Assembly: GCA_016715905.1 (NCBI GenBank)
Contig: JADJXI010000003.1
Span: 310,001 to 374,000, forward strand
Direction of reading: 5' to 3'
DNA: 64,000 nt
From: Sphingobacteriaceae bacterium
GTDB lineage: Bacteria; Bacteroidota; Bacteroidia; B-17B0; Aurantibacillaceae
How positions within the stretch are numbered: the first letter of the stretch is position 1; each line of letters begins with the position of its first letter. A program made the translations under genes and the position numbers. This document shows, piece by piece, positions 46,410 through 52,436 of this stretch. The notes under the pieces are model-generated. The model searched no databases. It was not told where the DNA came from and worked only from the letters and a program-made list of their open reading frames with translations.

Positions 46410-47085
46410 ACCCACAGGTTATAAGGTGTTCGTCATCGGTCGTCAGCAAAAAATCACGCCAAGCCATTGCCACATTTGTTTTAGAGTATATGTTTTAAAG
46501 GCATAAACAAAAGTGGCAATGCCCTTCGGGTTGCTATCGCAAGCTTGTCATGCTTTTTGCGTTCCTCCCTCTTCCTCACGGCAGCCTCCAGTGTCCTGCC
46601 AAGCCACTTCATTCATTGCATTGCGGTTGCCCGTTCATTCGCAAAATAAATTTTAAATAGCGGTGCTCATTCACTGGGCAATCCTCATTCCATTCATTTC
46701 AGTAGCTTGTCAATCCACCGGCTGCCAATAATTTGGCTCGCCTGCTGGTCGCCTCGGGCTGCGTCAGGCATTGGCGCATTTCATCCCACAAGCTATCGCT
46801 AATGCGCCAACACCTGCCTTGTGTTGTCTATCGTGTGGCATAAACTAAGGTCGCTTCGCGGTCTTTATTTATTTGCCACACTTGCAACATAGGTCGCCTC
46901 CGCAGCTTCTAAGGTCGCTGCTCCCAGGCTCCCACCCTCGGCTCCACTCGCAGGACGGCTCGCTAAAGCTGCACAAGTGTCCGCAATCCGTTCATTTCGC
47001 TACGTTGCACTTCGCTTCATTCTCTCATTGCAGCCACTTCTCCCACAGCTTGCCGCAGGCGCTATAACCTCCAACACACAGCATA
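46410..47085. other. G+C-rich non-coding block with large inverted repeats
   Basis: This 700-base stretch is visibly richer in G+C than its surroundings and has no convincing gene. It holds three large inverted repeats: 46465-46483/46504-46521 (CATTGCCAC arms, ~17 paired bases); TTGGCGCATT/AATGCGCCAA at 46771-46780/46801-46810; and GTGTGGCA/TGCCACAC at 46833-46840/46874-46881. GGTCGC and CATTCATT motifs recur. A structured RNA or dispersed mobile-element repeat is likelier than a gene. The short open frame at 46873-47067 (Pro/His/Ser-rich) looks spurious. Confidence 0.6.
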
Positions 47086-47090
47086 TTCGT

Positions 47091-47131
47091 ATTTAAGTAT
47101 TTGCTTAAATATGAAAATATATCTACCTTTG
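47091..47131 (+). promoter_or_regulatory. ArsR-type operator and promoter of the mer-like operon
   Basis: The dyad ATTTAAG-TATTTG-CTTAAAT (47091-47110) overlaps a TTG -33 element (47101-47103). The -7 element TACCTTTG (47124-47131) follows after 20 bases. The ATG at 47136 is 5 bases past the -7 box, so the message is probably leaderless. The operator position fits repression by the ArsR protein encoded next. Confidence 0.65.
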
Positions 47132-47135
47132 TGAT

Positions 47136-47507
47136 ATGGAAGGTAATACATGTATCAGGCAATTTGCAGATCCAACACAGATTAAAGACTGCAAAGAATT
47201 ATTGAAAACAAATTTAAAAGCCTTTGAAAATTTAGCGAAGGTCTTGGAATTGGCCGGAAACGAAGTACGACTTAAGATTCTCTTTTTGCTCGAAGAAGAA
47301 AATGAATTATGTCCTTGTGATTTAAGTGATATTCTTGGTATGAGTATTCCGGCTGTCTCTCAACATTTGAGAAAACTAAAAGATGGGAATATTCTTATTA
47401 CAAGACGTGAAGCACAAACCATCTATTACTCGCTAAAAAAAGAACACATTAAAATCCTTAAACCGTTTTTCAAATTCATTCGTCAGTCGAATGTTATTCC
47501 AGTATAG
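47136..47507 (+). CDS. ArsR/SmtB-family metalloregulator
   Basis: 123 residues with the winged helix of the ArsR/SmtB family: GNEVRLKILFLLEEENELCPCDLSDILGMS contains the metal-binding alpha-3 type motif ELCPCDL, then the recognition helix IPAVSQHLRKLKDGN and wing TRREAQTIYYSL. Further cysteines near the N-terminus (NTCIRQF, KDCKELL) could complete a thiolate site for Hg, Cd, Pb or As. merTP follows after 2 bases, so it probably acts as the repressor of the mercury-type operon in place of MerR. Confidence 0.9.
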   Translation: MEGNTCIRQFADPTQIKDCKELLKTNLKAFENLAKVLELAGNEVRLKILFLLEEENELCPCDLSDILGMSIPAVSQHLRKLKDGNILITRREAQTIYYSLKKEHIKILKPFFKFIRQSNVIPV

Positions 47508-47509
47508 TT

Positions 47510-48106
47510 ATGAAGCAGGGCAAATTCTTAGGAGCGGGGATTCTTTCCGCAATAGCAGCATCCCTTTGTTGCATTACTCCGGTGTTGGCATTAATTGCAG
47601 GTACCAGTGGCGCAGCCGCAACTTTCTCATGGGTTGAACCATTCAGACCATACCTGATAGGCATTACGATTTTGGTGCTTGGTTTTGCCTGGTATCAAAA
47701 ATTAAAACCGATGAAAAAACCTGACTGCGATTGTGAAGAAGATGAAAAGCCAAAATTCATTCAGAGTAAAAAATTTCTCTTCATTGCTACGATATTCGCT
47801 ATCCTGATGATTGCATTTCCCTATTACGCAAAAATATTCTATTCAAGTCCAGATAAGGAGATACTAATTATTGATAAATCAAATATCCGTAAGGTTGAAT
47901 ATTCAATTTCTGGTATGACCTGCTCCAGTTGTGAGGAACATGTATCGCATGAAGTGAATAAATTAAAAGGCATCATTAGTGTTGTAGCCTCTTATGAACA
48001 GGGTAATGCAATCATTGAATTTGATAATACAAAAACCAATATTACAGAAATCGAATCCGCAATAAATTCAACGGGTTATACAGTATCATCTACAAATGAA
48101 AAATAG
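47510..48106 (+). CDS. merT: mercuric transport fusion protein MerTP
   Basis: Imports Hg2+ for cytoplasmic processing. The MerT part has membrane helices with the Cys pair in ASLCCITPVLALIAG, a cytoplasmic loop with DCDCEEDE, and a third helix (FLFIATIFAILMIAFPYYA). The C-terminal ~70 residues are a MerP-like HMA domain with GMTCSSCEEHV and a signature SAINSTGYTV end. MerTP fusions are common in Bacteroidota mer operons. No merA mercuric reductase is found in the window, so the pathway is incomplete here. Confidence 0.9.
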   Translation: MKQGKFLGAGILSAIAASLCCITPVLALIAGTSGAAATFSWVEPFRPYLIGITILVLGFAWYQKLKPMKKPDCDCEEDEKPKFIQSKKFLFIATIFAILMIAFPYYAKIFYSSPDKEILIIDKSNIRKVEYSISGMTCSSCEEHVSHEVNKLKGIISVVASYEQGNAIIEFDNTKTNITEIESAINSTGYTVSSTNEK

Positions 48107-48108
48107 CA

Positions 48109-48318
48109 ATGGAAATAATTACAAAATCAACAATCACTTGCCCCGTTTGTTCTCATAAAAAGGAAGAAGAAATGCCTACAGATGCCTGTCAGTTTTTCTA
48201 TCAATGCGAAAAATGCAAAGAAGTTATTAAACCAAAAGCAGGTGACTGCTGTGTGTTCTGTAGTTATGGGTCTGTAAAGTGTCCTCCGATACAACAGAAT
48301 AATTCATGTTGTAAGTAA
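48109..48318 (+). CDS. small Cys-rich mer-operon protein (GDCCVFCSYG type)
   Basis: 69 residues with ten cysteines: CPVCSHKK, CEKCKEV and GDCCVFCSYGSVKCPP, ending in NSCCK. The GDCCVFCSYG motif is typical of a small zinc-ribbon-like protein in Bacteroidota mercury operons. It begins 2 bases after merTP. It may bind Hg or pass it on; the function is not established. The operon ends here, before a structured non-coding segment. Confidence 0.8.
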   Translation: MEIITKSTITCPVCSHKKEEEMPTDACQFFYQCEKCKEVIKPKAGDCCVFCSYGSVKCPPIQQNNSCCK

Positions 48319-48361
48319 TAAACATAAATAAATAAAGTCAGCAAACTGAAGAATGAGGCTC

Positions 48362-48535
48362 GCGGCTACATTAATCAAATAAAAAAAGAGCCGCAAATGT
48401 AAGTCGGTGTTCCAAGCTTAGCAAGGTCAAGCCCTCCGGGTTTTGCAAAAAAAATCTCCACCGCCTTACTTTGCTTAAGGTAAAAAATACTACTCCTACA
48501 TAAGGCGGTAGTATTTTTTTTGTCAAAAACCTTGC
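48362..48535 (+). ncRNA. candidate structured RNA / attenuator with pseudoknot-type pairings
   Basis: In the gap between the mer-type operon and the DUF6943-like gene, GCGGCT/AGCCGC (48362-48367/48389-48394) and ACATT/AATGT (48368-48372/48396-48400) cross, giving an H-type pseudoknot. GCAAGGT/ACCTTGC (48421-48427/48529-48535) encloses a terminator-like hairpin AAAAAATACTAC/GTAGTATTTTTT (48482-48493/48508-48519) with a T-run. CCGCCTTA (48461-48468) can pair with TAAGGCGG (48501-48508) or with a nearby TAAGG, competing with the terminator. This looks like attenuation. Confidence 0.5.
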
Positions 48536-48650
48536 AAACCTTGTCCCACCTCCTTGAAGGATGGCTTTCTTTTTTATTTTTTTCGGTTTTTGTTTTTTGT
48601 TTTAAAAATTATTGGGGGGTTGGGGTAGCATAAATTTTAATGCTCAAGCT

Positions 48651-49073
48651 ATGCTCAAATCAAAAATCAAAACACACAAACTCGGTAACCATTACCACCA
48701 GCCACATTTTTTTATTTTGAATAAAGGAAGGAATGCAGGTAAACCCTGTCCGGATTGTTACACCAATAGTTTCGTATTTCTTGCTGATACGGATGATGAA
48801 CGTTGGCACTTTTATTATTTATGCCAGGCGTTATGGCAAGGCAAATATTTTCACTCGCTTTTAATCGGCTCCGTAATTGAGTTTATACGCATTGATGAGT
48901 TTACGATGGCATTACATCATGCTAACATCACAATCTCTCAAAATAAGGCAGATTATGGCGAATTAATAGGGTATTTTAAACAGTTGGATGAGCATCAAGC
49001 CAACCTCAACAAACAAATCAAGTTAATTCATCAGGTTAGGCAAAGTATGGTTTATAAAATGCTGCACAAATAA
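48651..49073 (+). CDS. DUF6943-like mobile-element protein
   Basis: About 140 residues. I place the start at ATG 48651 (MLKSKIKTHKLGNHYH); the open frame extends to a TTG at 48612 but the added residues look non-coding. GKPCPDCYTNSFVFL has a CxxC and resembles the DUF6943 family of Bacteroidota conjugative elements, as does WHFYYLCQALWQGKYFHSLLIGSVIEF. The C-terminal helix is coiled-coil-like (LDEHQANLNKQIKLIHQVRQ). Flanked on both sides by structured non-coding DNA. Function unknown. Confidence 0.75.
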   Translation: MLKSKIKTHKLGNHYHQPHFFILNKGRNAGKPCPDCYTNSFVFLADTDDERWHFYYLCQALWQGKYFHSLLIGSVIEFIRIDEFTMALHHANITISQNKADYGELIGYFKQLDEHQANLNKQIKLIHQVRQSMVYKMLHK

Positions 49074-49090
49074 CACCCGTTTTCGCCTAA

Positions 49091-49253
49091 TTAAATTTTA
49101 TATGCAAAGATAGCAGGTGGGCTGACCCACGTGCCGACAATAAAAAAACAAAAGCTTACGGCATAAACACGGGCAGACGCACAGAGCCAACATTTATTCC
49201 GTTTCCTTTTGTTTTTTTAAATCCACCTGCTGAGGAAAGCATATAAAATTTAA
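49091..49253 (+). ncRNA. large nested inverted-repeat element, candidate structured RNA
   Basis: Three perfect nested stems: TTAAATTTTATATGC/GCATATAAAATTTAA (49091-49105/49239-49253, 15 bp), AGCAGGTGG/CCACCTGCT (49112-49120/49223-49231, 9 bp) and AAAAAAACAAAAG/CTTTTGTTTTTTT (49142-49154/49206-49218, 13 bp). A local GTGGG-CTGA-CCCAC hairpin (49117-49130) competes with the second. The loop holds a G+C-rich core (about 49160-49190). The precision of nesting over 163 bases suggests a functional RNA or DNA origin-type structure. Confidence 0.55.
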
Positions 49254-49257
49254 TACT

Positions 49258-49488
49258 ATGCAAAAACATCCAAAAATGTCCTTAGTCGCTTCGGCACCGG
49301 TTTGCACATTCACTAGCGCAATTCAATTGCAACCAATGCAACTTTCACCTTATGCATTCAATCGCTATTTGCGCAAGCGTGCATTGGTGCATTCATCAAC
49401 TGCAATCAAATCTTATGCATTGCCTTGCGGTTGCTATGTGTTGGTGCATTCATCAGGTGTGCGTCAGCTTTCCACCTTGCCGTTTTAG
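49258..49488 (+). CDS. doubtful 76-residue open frame
   Basis: An open frame starting 4 bases after the inverted-repeat element. The DNA contains repeats (TTGGTGCATTCATCA occurs in part twice, and GCATT/ATTGCA motifs recur). The product (MQKHPKMSLVASAPVCTFTS...) has no recognisable domain and an odd composition. It may be non-coding sequence belonging to the structured element. Listed so the segment is not left blank. Confidence 0.25.
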   Translation: MQKHPKMSLVASAPVCTFTSAIQLQPMQLSPYAFNRYLRKRALVHSSTAIKSYALPCGCYVLVHSSGVRQLSTLPF

Positions 49489-49507
49489 TTTTTACTAAAA
49501 TAAAAAA

Positions 49508-49529
49508 GGTCGCCCATTTACGGGCGACC
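49508..49529 (-). terminator. terminator of the minus-strand four-gene cassette
   Basis: GGTCGCCC/GGGCGACC is a perfect 8-bp stem with a 6-base loop; read on the minus strand it is followed by TTTTTT. It lies 23 bases past the last gene of the cassette. Confidence 0.85.
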
Positions 49530-49551
49530 CTCATTCATTTACCATGACAAC

Positions 49552-49740
49552 TTACTTACGGAATCGTTTACCGAGAGATTTCAATAACACAGATACACCG
49601 AAACTAACCACAGCACCAATTGCTGCAAGGATAACTGTTTTTAATATATCGGATGAACCTATGTTCACCGCTACGGTAAGGACCGTTCCGGAAACAGTGC
49701 CCAGGATAGTGCCTCCTTCTATGTGATGATTACTGCTCAT
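49552..49740 (-). CDS. small membrane protein, holin-like in layout
   Basis: 62 residues with two hydrophobic segments (ILGTVSGTVLTVAVNIG and LKTVILAAIGAVVSFGVSVLL) and a basic tail SLGKRFRK. Its ATG shares a base with the stop of the preceding gene, so translation is coupled. Size and layout recall phage holins or small virion membrane proteins, but no family is recognised. Last gene of the minus-strand cassette before the terminator. Confidence 0.6.
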   Translation of the reverse strand: MSSNHHIEGGTILGTVSGTVLTVAVNIGSSDILKTVILAAIGAVVSFGVSVLLKSLGKRFRK

Positions 49741-50198
49741 TACTCAGCGATTTCCGAGATCTTAGTTGAATAATGCGCGTTGGCACTTGCACAATTCGAC
49801 TCACAGTTTTTCTCAGCTTTCAAAGTGAGCAAATCCTCAACCGCTTTGTCAAGCGTTCGGCCGGCATCAGCTTTGGTTAGCTTAGCACCTGCAGCAATTG
49901 CATCGATCAATTGATTTTTGGTAAGATCAAGTGTTTTCCCTTTGAGTTCTATCTCAATGTTCGTTTTGATCGCACCTTCACCGATTGATTTAGATTGGTA
50001 CTTTGCTTCCAGTTTTGGCGTTCCGCAATCGCTTGCAATTACCGTGATGGTGTCTTCATCATTTTGATTCAATCGCCCTTCACTTTCTTTTGTGATTATC
50101 GCATCCGCTTCGAATGAATTAATCACTTGTCCTTTGCTGTAGTTTTTTCCTTTCACTTCAACAATGACTTTTAGACTTTCTTTTTTTGTATTATCCAT
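49740..50198 (-). CDS. hypothetical protein with half HU-like domain
   Basis: 152 residues from the ATG at 50198 (MDNTKKESLKVIVEV), which I prefer over the longer frame starting at 50246 because the latter overlaps the preceding gene and adds non-family residues. The first ~90 residues look beta-rich. Residues 92-127 (LTKNQLIDAIAAGAKLTKAD...) closely resemble the N-terminal helical dimerisation half of HU/IHF proteins, but the DNA-binding beta arm is absent. The C-terminus has a CESNC pair. Function unknown. Confidence 0.65.
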   Translation of the reverse strand: MDNTKKESLKVIVEVKGKNYSKGQVINSFEADAIITKESEGRLNQNDEDTITVIASDCGTPKLEAKYQSKSIGEGAIKTNIEIELKGKTLDLTKNQLIDAIAAGAKLTKADAGRTLDKAVEDLLTLKAEKNCESNCASANAHYSTKISEIAE

Positions 50199-50221
50199 AA
50201 GGACAAAAATTTTAATGGTTA

Positions 50222-50476
50222 TTATTCTTTTTTTTTGTCTCCACAATCTTCAACCGCGGCTTGACTTACTGCAGTCGCTACCGCTCCTGCTGTGAGCAAG
50301 TATCCACCAGCTGTTACCAACGCAACAGGTAAGGCGATTGGTGCTGCCACCAATACGCCACCTGCAGCTGCAAGTATCAAACCGATAGTCCGCAGTTTTT
50401 TGAAAAACTTTGGAGTTGGCTCAGAATATCTTTCCAAGAAGTTCATTTCGCTCGGATTTTTTTGCATCTTGTTCAT
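50222..50476 (-). CDS. small membrane protein, unknown
   Basis: 84 residues: a charged N-terminal ~28, then a continuous Gly/Ala-rich hydrophobic stretch that could form two membrane helices (IGLILAAAGGVLVAAPIALP and VALVTAGGYLLTAGAVATAV), and a charged tail DCGDKKKE. It begins 8 bases after the 248-residue gene and ends 23 bases before the HU-like gene. No family recognised; a membrane component of the same assembly as its neighbours is plausible. Confidence 0.6.
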   Translation of the reverse strand: MNKMQKNPSEMNFLERYSEPTPKFFKKLRTIGLILAAAGGVLVAAPIALPVALVTAGGYLLTAGAVATAVSQAAVEDCGDKKKE

Positions 50477-50484
50477 ACCGTTTC

Positions 50485-51231
50485 TTAGTTTATTTCAACA
50501 ACAGTTAATGAATTATGCGCACCATCCTTTAATGAATACTGAACTGCATTCACTTCTTGGAAGAATTCAACTTGTAAGAGGTACAAATCGGTACCAGCAC
50601 CACCGGGAATCGCAGGAGTTAAAACTACGTTTGATGGAGTAGCATCGATAAGAAGGTTCACAGCATTTGTTGCTTGAACGTCATACAGTCCTGTTGCGAA
50701 ATCCAATTTCAACCATGCACCTTTAAGAGTTACGTGAGTAGCTCCAGCAGGAAAGTTGATATGATTTACCGGTTCAAGACCGTTGATTGTAATTACACCG
50801 GTTCCGATGTTCACGCTGTACGGTTTAAACAAGATGCTACCGAGCAAAGCTTTTTTGTTGAAGTTGAAATTTTTCAACAATGCTTTTGCCGCTGGCAAAG
50901 CAATTGCAACACCAACATTTCTTTCACCACGTACACTTGTACCATCGAGATTTTTAATGTTGGTCATTACCTTGGTTAAACGAGATACTACACGATTGTC
51001 GGAAGCAGTTTGTAACATTGCGAACAATGCTACACGCAGGTTTTTACCTGCAACCGCAGACGAACCAAATTCAGCTCCGTTTTCCCTTGTTCTCACAAAG
51101 GCAGGATCGTTTTGAATGCGTTCCGCATCCACACCGCCCTTTTCACGTGCTAAATGTCCGTCTTGGGTTTTGTAAAAGGAAATATCTCCGATTTTTCCTT
51201 TTAGCTTGATGATGCCCTTTTGACGTGCCAT
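50485..51231 (-). CDS. conserved hypothetical protein, first gene of cassette (possible structural protein)
   Basis: 248 residues without signal peptide or membrane helix. The N-terminus (MARQKGIIKLKGKIGDISFY, then LAREKGGVDAERIQNDPAFV) is strongly patterned, and I associate it with uncharacterised Bacteroidota proteins. The middle is helical and the C-terminal half is beta-rich (DATPSNVVLTPAIPGGAGTD, YSLKDGAHNSLTVVEIN), compatible with a jelly-roll or Ig-like fold. With the small membrane proteins downstream it could form a capsid-like or envelope-associated structure, but this is speculation. Confidence 0.6.
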   Translation of the reverse strand: MARQKGIIKLKGKIGDISFYKTQDGHLAREKGGVDAERIQNDPAFVRTRENGAEFGSSAVAGKNLRVALFAMLQTASDNRVVSRLTKVMTNIKNLDGTSVRGERNVGVAIALPAAKALLKNFNFNKKALLGSILFKPYSVNIGTGVITINGLEPVNHINFPAGATHVTLKGAWLKLDFATGLYDVQATNAVNLLIDATPSNVVLTPAIPGGAGTDLYLLQVEFFQEVNAVQYSLKDGAHNSLTVVEIN

Positions 51232-51522
51232 TTTGTTTAATTTTTAATTATTGATTAAAACTTAATCAGGCGCTGCAGTCGACTGAAAAAGGCCAGATGA
51301 ATTTTCTTATCGCGAGTCGAATTTCCCTCTGACAATACAAAAGTACCTTGACTAAAATGGCTTAAAGAATTTGCGGTGCGATTGCACCCAAAAGGAATGT
51401 TTTTAACTAACGGTTGGTAAATAGGCGTAGAAAGTACCTATATGCTCCATAGATGAAGTATGGATAAAGTATATACAAGTGTAAACAAAAGCAAGGGAGA
51501 GTAAAGGGAGGAAAAAAACAAA

Positions 51523-51544
51523 TGTTTCCCACATGTTTCCCACA
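51523..51544. repeat. integrase arm-type repeats, right end
   Basis: Two directly abutting TGTTTCCCACA copies (51523-51533, 51534-51544), identical to those at the left end and in the same orientation, 55 bases inside attR. The rest of the 369-base gap between the cassette start and the tRNA shows no gene. Confidence 0.65.
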
Positions 51545-51564
51545 GCCCATTTGAAAATAAAAAA

Positions 51565-51584
51565 CCCCCAGTATTTACTGGGGG
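51565..51584 (-). terminator. terminator downstream of tRNA-Lys, brought by the island
   Basis: CCCCCAGTA/TACTGGGGG is a perfect 9-bp arm pair, followed on the minus strand by TTTTTT. It replaces the original tRNA terminator displaced to 8464-8485. Confidence 0.8.
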
Positions 51585-51598
51585 TTTAGCGTTCTTCA

Positions 51599-51616
51599 TG
51601 TGATCCCGCTGGGATT
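51599..51616 (-). repeat. attR: right copy of the 18-bp direct repeat
   Basis: TGTGATCCCGCTGGGATT is identical to attL at 8501-8518 and forms the 3' end of the intact tRNA-Lys gene. Confidence 0.9.
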
Positions 51617-51673
51617 CGAACCCAGGACCCTTACATTAAAAGTGTAATGCTCTACCGACTGAGCTACGGAATC
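51601..51673 (-). tRNA. tRNA-Lys(UUU)
   Basis: 73 nt. Acceptor GATTCCG/CGGGATC with discriminator A; D arm GCTC...GAGC; anticodon stem TTACA/TGTAA with loop CTTTTAA (anticodon TTT); T arm CTGGG-TTCGAAT-CCCAG. CCA is not encoded. The gene is intact because the island carries a matching copy of the 3' end. Confidence 0.97.
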
Positions 51674-51910
51674 AACTCATTTACTTTTCAGTAAACAAAA
51701 TCAATTCGGTAATCAAGCAAATTATGCTTTTTTACACTTTGTCATAAGAATCGTTTCTATTGAAACATTTCGTATGCGGATATCATTTAAAAGAGCGTTT
51801 TTTTAACAAGAGTGCAAATATAAGCGCATTTTTAACTACTGCAAAAATATTTTTATCCCCAAAAGGCACTTTTTTTACCAATTTTTTCAAACTTTATTTA
51901 TTTTAGTAAC

Positions 51911-52372
51911 ATGTCCTTTTGTCCGGAGATAAAATTATTAAAAGGTTTCTGTAATCTGAGTTTTGGAGAGCCTGCGGAAATCATTAAAAAAACCTTTGGT
52001 GAACCAGAAGAGGTGCAAGAATTAAACGACGATATATTAAATACCTCAAGCACAGTGTATCATTATTGGGAAATGGGATTCTCTCTTTTTTTCGATAACC
52101 ATAAAAACCAAAGTTTTAATAGCGCCGAAATTGACAATAAAGAAACCTTGCTTTTTGGGGTGAAATTATTTGATTTGAAGGAAAAGGAAATAGTAGAATT
52201 GATGAAAAAAAATGGTTTTTCATTATCAGATTCGGAAAATCACGATTGGGGCGAAAAAAGACTGAGTTTTGATGAGGCCGGATTAGATTGTTATTTTCAG
52301 AATCAAAAACTCGCATCTGTTAATTTTGGAGTAGGTGATAAGGCCGATGAATTTTATTATTTCCCCAATTAA
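51911..52372 (+). CDS. hypothetical protein
   Basis: 153 residues, soluble, no signal peptide. It appears to hold two similar alpha/beta halves: GFCNLSFGEPAEIIKKTFGE near the N-terminus and LKEKEIVELMKKNGFSL in the second half. EPAEIIKKTFGEPEEVQE is reminiscent of short beta-lactamase-inhibitor-like or SmpA/OmlA-like modules, but I cannot assign a family. First host gene right of the island, upstream of the aminotransferase. Confidence 0.6.
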   Translation: MSFCPEIKLLKGFCNLSFGEPAEIIKKTFGEPEEVQELNDDILNTSSTVYHYWEMGFSLFFDNHKNQSFNSAEIDNKETLLFGVKLFDLKEKEIVELMKKNGFSLSDSENHDWGEKRLSFDEAGLDCYFQNQKLASVNFGVGDKADEFYYFPN

Positions 52373-52436
52373 TCCGGTGAATAAACAGTTAAATATCTAC
52401 TTCTAAAATCCCTATCTTTAAACAAATTTATTGATT

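Larger units (their letters stand above)
8501..51616. mobile_element. 43-kb integrative genomic island in tRNA-Lys carrying metal resistance and phage defence
   Basis: The island is bounded by an 18-bp direct repeat, TGTGATCCCGCTGGGATT, at 8501-8518 and 51599-51616. The right copy is the 3' end of an intact tRNA-Lys gene on the minus strand; the left copy is an orphan tRNA tail. A tyrosine integrase gene lies 185 bases inside the left end. Paired TGTTTCCCACA repeats sit inside both ends, and each end also has its own minus-strand terminator. Contents are cargo (zinc/cadmium, copper and mercury-type genes, defence operon) plus HTH, AAA ATPase and DUF6943-like backbone genes. No relaxase, coupling protein or T4SS gene is seen, so self-transfer is unlikely. 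Confidence 0.9.

Noticed and set aside
46873..47067. 64-residue open frame in the G+C-rich block
   Set aside because: The product is Pro/His/Ser-rich with no domain, and the segment is part of inverted-repeat-rich non-coding DNA.
46410..47085. Retron or CRISPR-like locus
   Set aside because: No reverse transcriptase or cas gene is present anywhere in the window, and the repeats are inverted pairs without regular spacing.
49091..49253. MITE-type transposon ends
   Set aside because: No target-site duplication is seen outside the 15-bp arms, and the multiple nested stems fit a folded RNA or DNA structure better; not fully excluded.
8501..51616. Insertion sequences inside the island
   Set aside because: No transposase of any family was recognised; the only recombinase is the tyrosine integrase at 8703-9923.
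8501..51616. Self-transmissible conjugative element
   Set aside because: No relaxase, TraG-type coupling protein or T4SS gene is visible on either strand.
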